Source of the DNA: Shinella curvata
GTDB taxonomy: Bacteria; Pseudomonadota; Alphaproteobacteria; Rhizobiales; Rhizobiaceae
Direction: 5' to 3'
DNA: 64,000 nucleotides
Assembly: GCF_022899935.1 (NCBI RefSeq)
Contig: NZ_JALJCJ010000002.1
Coordinates: 62,001-126,000, forward strand
Part shown: positions 59,222 through 64,000 of the stretch, piece after piece
Position numbering within the stretch: the first letter of the stretch is position 1
Layout: each line of letters opens with the position of its first letter
Notes under the pieces: generated by a model
What the model saw: the letters and a program-made list of their open reading frames with translations, nothing else
What the model was told of the DNA's origin: nothing
The model's database searches: none
Translations under genes and position numbers: made by a program

Positions 59222-60652
59222 ATGAACCTTTCAGACTATTGCAGCCACGATGCTACCGGTCTTGCCGATCTGGTCCGGCGCGGGGAGGTGTCTGCGCGCG
59301 AACTGGCCGAGGCTGCCCGCGCGGCGCATGAGAAGGTCGATCCCGAAATCAACGCGGTCGTCGAATTCTATGCCGATGCGGAAACCGTGAAAGGCTCCGG
59401 AGAGGGGACCTTCGTCGGCGTGCCTTTCCTGCGCAAGGATATCGGTTCCACTGAGGCCGGCCGCCTGCAGGAATGCGGCAGCCGCCTGATGAAAGGCAAT
59501 GTCGCGACCGAGGACAGCTATTATACGACACGCGCCAAGGGTGCTGGCCTGCGCTATATCGGCCGCAGCGCCGTGCCGGAATTCGCCTTTGCCGGTTTCA
59601 CCGAAACCCTGCTCGAAGGGATCACGCGCAATCCCTGGAGCCTCGACCGTTCGGCTGGCGGTTCCTCCGGCGGCGCGGCTGCGGCGGTGGCGGCGGGCGT
59701 CGTGCCAATGGCGCATGCCTCCGATGGCGGCGGCTCGATCCGCATCCCTGCCGGTTGGTGCGGCCTCGTCGGGCTTAATCCCTCGCGCGGCCGGGTATCG
59801 GGCGGCCCGGACAGTCAGGATTCGCTCTTCGGTCTGGCGCGCGAATTCGTCGTCTGCCGCACGGTGCGCGACATGGCCGCCGCGCTTGACGTGTTTTCCG
59901 GTCCCGAGCCGGGCGATCCCTTCATCATCGCCCAGCCGGAACGGCCCTATCTCGAAGAGTTGCAGCGCCCCACCGGCAAGCTGCGCGTCGGCCTGGCACG
60001 TACACCCTGGGGCCGGGTGCCGATCGCGGCGGATGTGCTCGCGGTTCTCGACGAGACGGCAGCACTCCTGGCTGCCATGGGCCACGAGATCGAAGAGATT
60101 TCTGCGCCGACCGATCCTGAGGACATCATGATCGGGGTCATGGGCGGCTTCAATCTCGGCCTTGCCGATATGCCGGCCCTTGCCCGTTCCCTGAACAAGC
60201 CGCTCGACAGCACCACGATGGAGCCGGTGCTGCTGAAACTGACGGAGCAGACGCTCGCCATGTCGCCGGCCGAGATCGTCAACATTTTCGAAGTCATGCG
60301 CAAGATCCGCCACGACGTCGCCATGGCCACGCAGCGCTTCGACATCCTGCTGACGCCGACAACACCGGTGACGGCACCCGAACACGGCCGGTTCGCGACG
60401 ACGCGCGAGGATCTGACGGCCGCGGCGTTTTCCGAGGGCGATACGACGCTCTTTACCTTCCTCGGCACCTTCAACGCCACCGGCCAGCCTTCCGTCAGCC
60501 TGCCGCTCGGCCTCGACGCCAACGCCATGCCGATCGGCATTCAGGTCGTCGGCCGCTTTGCCGAAGAGGCGACGCTGGTGCGTGTTGCCCGTGACCTCGA
60601 AGTAGCACGCCCCTGGAACGCGTTGCGCGCGCCGGTGCATGCTGCCCAGTGA
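59222..60652 (+). CDS. Amidase (amidase signature family)
   Basis: 476 residues, normal for the family. The Ser-cisSer-Lys triad is visible: Lys72 in PFLRKDIGS, the cis-Ser in GGSSGG (146-151) and nucleophile Ser172 in DGGGSIRIPAGW. It hydrolyses a carboxamide to acid and ammonia; it is not likely to be GatA because no gatB/gatC is adjacent. The neighbours suggest breakdown of an amide or peptide substrate. Followed by a terminator. Confidence 0.9.
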   Translation: MNLSDYCSHDATGLADLVRRGEVSARELAEAARAAHEKVDPEINAVVEFYADAETVKGSGEGTFVGVPFLRKDIGSTEAGRLQECGSRLMKGNVATEDSYYTTRAKGAGLRYIGRSAVPEFAFAGFTETLLEGITRNPWSLDRSAGGSSGGAAAAVAAGVVPMAHASDGGGSIRIPAGWCGLVGLNPSRGRVSGGPDSQDSLFGLAREFVVCRTVRDMAAALDVFSGPEPGDPFIIAQPERPYLEELQRPTGKLRVGLARTPWGRVPIAADVLAVLDETAALLAAMGHEIEEISAPTDPEDIMIGVMGGFNLGLADMPALARSLNKPLDSTTMEPVLLKLTEQTLAMSPAEIVNIFEVMRKIRHDVAMATQRFDILLTPTTPVTAPEHGRFATTREDLTAAAFSEGDTTLFTFLGTFNATGQPSVSLPLGLDANAMPIGIQVVGRFAEEATLVRVARDLEVARPWNALRAPVHAAQ

Positions 60653-60661
60653 GACGCATGG

Positions 60662-60695
60662 ACCCCGCTTTCTCGGCGGGGTTCTCTTCCTTTCT
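60662..60695 (+). terminator. Intrinsic terminator after the amidase
   Basis: Perfect 7-bp stem ACCCCGC / GCGGGGT with a seven-base loop, followed by the pyrimidine run TCTCTTCCTTTCT. Ten bases after the amidase stop. Confidence 0.6.
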
Positions 60696-61104
60696 AGCTG
60701 AACGCCGCCGAAGCGGAGAGGACGTAGCACGCGCTATCGGCCCAATGCCGATGAGGACTTGCACAGAACGGGACCTGCGCCGCATCGTTCTCCTTTGGCG
60801 CCGAAGACCTCAATCGATGGGCAGTCGCCCGGAAATCGTCCAGCACCCCGCATCTGGGCGTCTTCGCGCCGCAGCTTGCGGCTTTTGCGGCTGAACGGGC
60901 GCTGGTATAGCCGTGCAGGTCATTGGCCGACGTCTATGGCTCCTTGCTGCATGAGCGCGTCGTCGCCGATGGCCGGCTGGTGATGGGGCTGAACGGTTGT
61001 GCCATCCCGGCGAGAGCGTTTCGCCCTAGCGAGGCAAGGCGCAGGAACCTGTTGATCGTCCACGGAAAATGCCGCACCATCCCCGTCGTCTCGGAGGATT
61101 TGCC
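60696..61104 (+). other. Gap with probable decayed gene ends
   Basis: About 410 bp without an intact gene. One frame carries a protein-like stretch ending LGVFAPQLAAFAAERALV before a TAG near 60910, and another reads ADVYGSLLHERVVADGRLVM from about 60923. Neither has a credible start and the frames differ, as in a degraded gene. The families are not recognised. A CGGAGGA ribosome site for the next gene is at the end. Confidence 0.3.
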
Positions 61105-62229
61105 ATGGACACGACACCGGCCGTTTTCGGCGCCGAACCCGCGCCCTCGCTCGATGATTGCGCCGACCGCGCCTGGGCGCGCCACGCCATCGGCATTCTG
61201 GAGGGCGATGCGCGCCGGTCGGCGGATACGCATCTCGTCAACCCGGTGTTCAAGGGGCTGAAAGGCATCTCGATCTACCTCAAGGACGAGAGCACGCATC
61301 CGACGGGCAGCCTGAAGCATCGCCTGGCCCGCTCGCTTTTCCTCTATGGCATCTGCAACGGGCGGATCTGCAAGGGAACGACGCTGGTGGAAGCCTCGTC
61401 GGGCTCGACGGCCGTCTCGGAGGCCTACTTCGCCAATCTGCTCGAACTGCCCTTCATCGCCGTTATGCCGCGCAGCACCAGCCAGGCGAAGATCGACGTC
61501 ATCGAGCGTTTTGGCGGGCGCTGTGCGTTCGTGGACAGCCCGCGGGAGGTCTACGACACCGCAGCGCGCATCGCGACGGACACCGGTGGCCATTATCTCG
61601 ACCAGTTCACCAATGCCGAACGCGCCACCGACTGGCGCGGCAACAACAACATCGCCGAGAGCATTTTCGGTCAGATGGAGCGGGAAGCGCACCCGGTGCC
61701 AAGCTGGGTGATCATGGGCGCCGGTACCGGCGGCACCTCGGCCACCATCGGCCGCTACATCCGCTACCGCAACCTCGCGACGCGGCTCTGCGTCACGGAT
61801 GTCGAGAATTCCGTTTTCTACGATGCCTGGAAGAACCACGACCTGGAGGCGACCTGTACGCAACCGTCGCGCATCGAAGGCGTCGGTCGTCCCCGCGTCG
61901 AGCCTTCCTTCATCCCCACCGTCATCGACCACATGATCAAGGTGCCGGACGCGGCGTCCATCGCCGCCGCCCACGTCCTGTCCGACCGCCTCTTCCGCCG
62001 CGTCGGCGCATCGACCGGCACAAACTTCTTCGGCCTGCTATCGATTGCCGACGGCATGATGAAGCAAGGGCGAGAAGGCTCGCTCGTCACGCTGATCTGC
62101 GACAGCGGCGACCGCTATGCCGGCACCTATTTCAATACCGAGTGGCTCGCCCAGCGCAACATCGATATTGCCCCCTGGCGCCAGGCCATCGAGACTTTTC
62201 TTGATACGGGAATGTTTCCAGCGCCGTGA
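61105..62229 (+). CDS. Cysteine synthase-fold PLP enzyme (Cds1/cysteine desulfhydrase-like)
   Basis: 374 residues from ATG 61105 (CGGAGGA). Fold type II PLP enzyme: Schiff-base Lys71 in [13 protein letters not shown], substrate loop [11 protein letters not shown], phosphate loop [12 protein letters not shown] and C-terminal SGDRYAGTY. It resembles the group containing mycobacterial Cds1, an L-cysteine desulfhydrase that releases pyruvate, ammonia and sulfide, rather than a biosynthetic CysK. An unidentified leader of about 45 residues precedes the fold, as in Cds1. Convergent with the amidohydrolase gene. Confidence 0.83.
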   Translation: MDTTPAVFGAEPAPSLDDCADRAWARHAIGILEGDARRSADTHLVNPVFKGLKGISIYLKDESTHPTGSLKHRLARSLFLYGICNGRICKGTTLVEASSGSTAVSEAYFANLLELPFIAVMPRSTSQAKIDVIERFGGRCAFVDSPREVYDTAARIATDTGGHYLDQFTNAERATDWRGNNNIAESIFGQMEREAHPVPSWVIMGAGTGGTSATIGRYIRYRNLATRLCVTDVENSVFYDAWKNHDLEATCTQPSRIEGVGRPRVEPSFIPTVIDHMIKVPDAASIAAAHVLSDRLFRRVGASTGTNFFGLLSIADGMMKQGREGSLVTLICDSGDRYAGTYFNTEWLAQRNIDIAPWRQAIETFLDTGMFPAP

Positions 62230-62339
62230 AATCGGTGGGATTTTGTGGTCATGGACAGGCCCGATGAAGCTTCATGGTTTCCGCCCTGCTTTAGGATCCG
62301 CATGGCTGATGCGGCGGAGCGACCCGCCAGCAAATGACG

Positions 62340-63842
62340 TTACGGCTTTCGGCCGACGCGCGGATAACTTGAAGAAAAGATCGTCTCGAGCGGCGGATGG
62401 CCGTAGGTGCGGTCCGGGTAGCGAGCAAGCAGGCCGTCGAACTGCCGCTGGGCGCGGTCCTGCTCGGCGGCGGCATCGAAGCCGGAAATCTTGCCATCGA
62501 CCATGACGAAGCGGCCATCGATTATGACGGTGCGGACGTCGCGGCCGGAGGAATTCATCATCAGGCTCTGGATGGGGTCGATGACATGGCCGATACGGTC
62601 ATGGCCCATGTCGATCACGATCATGTCGGCCTTTGCACCCGGCTGGAGGCGGCCGAGATCAGGCCGGCGCAGCGCATCCGCGCCGTGGATCGTGGCAGCG
62701 TCGAAATAGTGCTCGGAGCGCACGCTTTCGATGGAGGCGTCCATGACGCGCGAGATCATGATGCCGACCTGCATGTTCTGGATGAAATCCGGCGGCCAGG
62801 TGTCGGTGCCAAGCCCGATGCGCACGCCCATCGCGCGGAATTTGCTGAAGCTGTCCATGAAGCCGCCATGGCGGGCGGAAACGATGGGGCAATGCACGAG
62901 TGTGGCGCCGGCATTGGCGAGGATATCGAGGTCTCGTCCGGCGCGGGCCACGTTGCGCGTGCCGGCGACGAGCTCACCATGCGGCAGCAGCATGCGCTCG
63001 GAGAGCGCGCCGAGGCTGTCGAGCCATTCCAGCGGCGTTGCATCATGCATCCGGGTGATGCGGTCGAATTCCAGCTCGGACTGGCAGCAATGCAGACGCA
63101 CCGGCACGTCGAGGTCGTGGCCGGCCGCGGCTGTGCGGCGCAGGAGTTCGGCCGTGCCGGTCTCTATGCGGTCGGGCGCCAGCATCGCGCGCACCAGCGG
63201 CGAGGCCATCGCTTCGATCCGCTCGGCGAAGGAAATGGCACCGGCAAGGTTTGCGAGGCCGCGCTCTTCGTCGAAATAGAAGTCGATCTTGCCGTTGTCG
63301 TCGACGAAGCTGTTGCCAGCGCGGTAGGCCGGACCGAGATAGACGCGCAGGCCGAGGTCATGGGCGGCATGGGCGGCCGCAGAAAACTCGCCGTCCGTTT
63401 CGCCCCATTCCCGATAGAACAGCGAGGCGATCGGAAGCGCCGTCGTCACCCCGTTGCGGATGAGTTGGGCGAAGGCGTAGCGCTTCTGGAAGGCAAGCTC
63501 CTCGGGCGTGTACATCTCGTAGGGGCCGCGGTCCATATAGGTCTTCGGCCAGACGCGACCCGTGCGCCAGGACGGCTGGTTGTCGAAGGCGAGCACCGTC
63601 GTGTCGAGGTCGGACAGCGCGTCGAGATCGATGAAGCCGGGCGAGAGAATGGCATTGCCATAGTCGATGCGATGCGCGACCTCGCCGGCATAGTCCTGGC
63701 CGACGAAGACGATCGTATCGCCCTCGAAGACGACGACACCGTCGTCATAGAGCACATGGTGGCCGTCCTGGTGGCCGACGACCCAGCGGGCCGTCACGAG
63801 CACCGGACCGGCGAGGCGTCCGGATTGAGGAAATGTCGTCAT
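62340..63842 (-). CDS. Amidohydrolase-superfamily protein with altered metal site
   Basis: 500 residues, closest in outline to the AtzA/TrzN/cytosine deaminase group: composite beta-sandwich ends, barrel with HCCQSELE (His on strand 5), LLPHGELVAGT, TLVHCPIVSARHGG and GLGTDTWPPD (Asp of strand 8). The first strand, normally PGFxxxHxH, reads PGFIDLDALSD (68-78): Asp74 and Leu76 replace the two His ligands. It may bind metal differently or act on another reaction. An operator-like palindrome lies directly upstream. The substrate is unknown; MlrC, amidase and PLP genes nearby suggest an amide- or amine-containing compound. Confidence 0.82.
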   Translation of the reverse strand: MTTFPQSGRLAGPVLVTARWVVGHQDGHHVLYDDGVVVFEGDTIVFVGQDYAGEVAHRIDYGNAILSPGFIDLDALSDLDTTVLAFDNQPSWRTGRVWPKTYMDRGPYEMYTPEELAFQKRYAFAQLIRNGVTTALPIASLFYREWGETDGEFSAAAHAAHDLGLRVYLGPAYRAGNSFVDDNGKIDFYFDEERGLANLAGAISFAERIEAMASPLVRAMLAPDRIETGTAELLRRTAAAGHDLDVPVRLHCCQSELEFDRITRMHDATPLEWLDSLGALSERMLLPHGELVAGTRNVARAGRDLDILANAGATLVHCPIVSARHGGFMDSFSKFRAMGVRIGLGTDTWPPDFIQNMQVGIMISRVMDASIESVRSEHYFDAATIHGADALRRPDLGRLQPGAKADMIVIDMGHDRIGHVIDPIQSLMMNSSGRDVRTVIIDGRFVMVDGKISGFDAAAEQDRAQRQFDGLLARYPDRTYGHPPLETIFSSSYPRVGRKP

Positions 63843-63856
63843 GGTTTCCGCCCAGA

Positions 63857-63893
63857 ATTGTATAATATTTCATTCATTTATTGCATACAATAA
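63857..63893. promoter_or_regulatory. AT-rich palindromic operator upstream of the amidohydrolase gene
   Basis: TTATTGCATACAATAA (63878-63893) is a 16-bp palindrome (six-base arms), like operators of GntR/FCD regulators. A further ATTGTAT at 63857-63863 is an inverted copy of ATACAAT at 63885-63891. This lies 15-50 bases upstream of the start at 63842, where a promoter should be. The binding protein is not identified. Confidence 0.45.
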
Positions 63894-63934
63894 GGCAATG
63901 TCAATCTAATGGGCCGTCACCGGCAGAGCGGGCG

Positions 63935-64000
63935 TTAGGCGCGCGGCGACAGGCCGCGCAGGCGCTGGAACTGACGGCCAGCGAAGCATAGCAGATGTCG
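63935..64000 (-). CDS. Possible C-terminus of a gene cut by the right edge
   Basis: On the minus strand 21 codons end in TAA at 63935, reading HLLCFAGRQFQRLRGLSPRA, a protein-like basic tail. If real, the gene lies upstream of the amidohydrolase in the same direction. Too little is present to name it. Confidence 0.3.
   Translation of the reverse strand, partial: RHLLCFAGRQFQRLRGLSPRA

Overview
The window is high-GC, densely coded DNA from an alphaproteobacterium, most likely Rhizobiaceae. This is inferred from a RirA-type iron box (TGA-N9-TCA), several DUF982/DUF2934/DUF3008 small proteins, eight promoters of the alphaproteobacterial general-stress form GGAAC-N16-NNTT, and a RIME-like inverted repeat. 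No rRNA, tRNA, CRISPR, transposase or phage gene was seen.

Layout. (1) 0.2-4.7 kb: ferric-siderophore uptake (TonB receptor, periplasmic binding protein, siderophore-interacting reductase) behind an iron box. (2) 4.9-12.6 kb: a one-directional catabolic operon with a NicX-like ring-opening dioxygenase, an acyl-CoA-dehydrogenase-fold flavoprotein lacking the usual catalytic Glu, a START-like/alpha-beta-hydrolase fusion, a TetR regulator, a glutamine-synthetase-like ligase, a flavin reductase and an APC permease. I do not recognise this combination as a described pathway. (3) 12.7-36.8 kb: tryptophan/kynurenine/anthranilate catabolism. It holds tryptophan 2,3-dioxygenase, an alpha/beta-hydrolase formamidase candidate, kynureninase, 2-aminobenzoate-CoA ligase, a two-domain 2-aminobenzoyl-CoA monooxygenase/reductase and a beta-oxidation set, with two ABC importers, a GntR and a MarR regulator. 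Two matching palindromes, at 13.6 and 27.5 kb, link the two halves. (4) 36.9-43.0 kb: a LuxR-type regulator, a RIME-like repeat, an aminotransferase divergent from a polar amino acid ABC importer whose binding-protein gene carries a one-base frameshift, and an inositol-monophosphatase-family enzyme.

(5) 43.0-56.1 kb: a stress island. Genes for trehalose/glycogen metabolism (treZ, glgX), topoisomerase IB, CBS proteins, DUF982, DUF2934, DUF3008, an SDR, two small unknowns, a four-PAS hybrid kinase and a receiver-only protein. Eight GGAAC-N16-NNTT promoters lie in front of its genes. (6) 56.1-64 kb: an MlrC-type M81 protein, an RpiR regulator, an amidase, a cysteine-synthase-fold PLP enzyme and an amidohydrolase-family protein lacking the HxH metal motif, with two gene-poor stretches that look like decayed genes.

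How the parts work together: region 3 would take up tryptophan or kynurenine, degrade it to anthranilate, activate that as a CoA thioester, dearomatise it with the fused flavoenzyme and finish by beta-oxidation. Region 2 looks like a separate pathway for an N-heterocycle or aromatic amine, with reduced flavin supplied by its own reductase and possibly a gamma-glutamylated intermediate.
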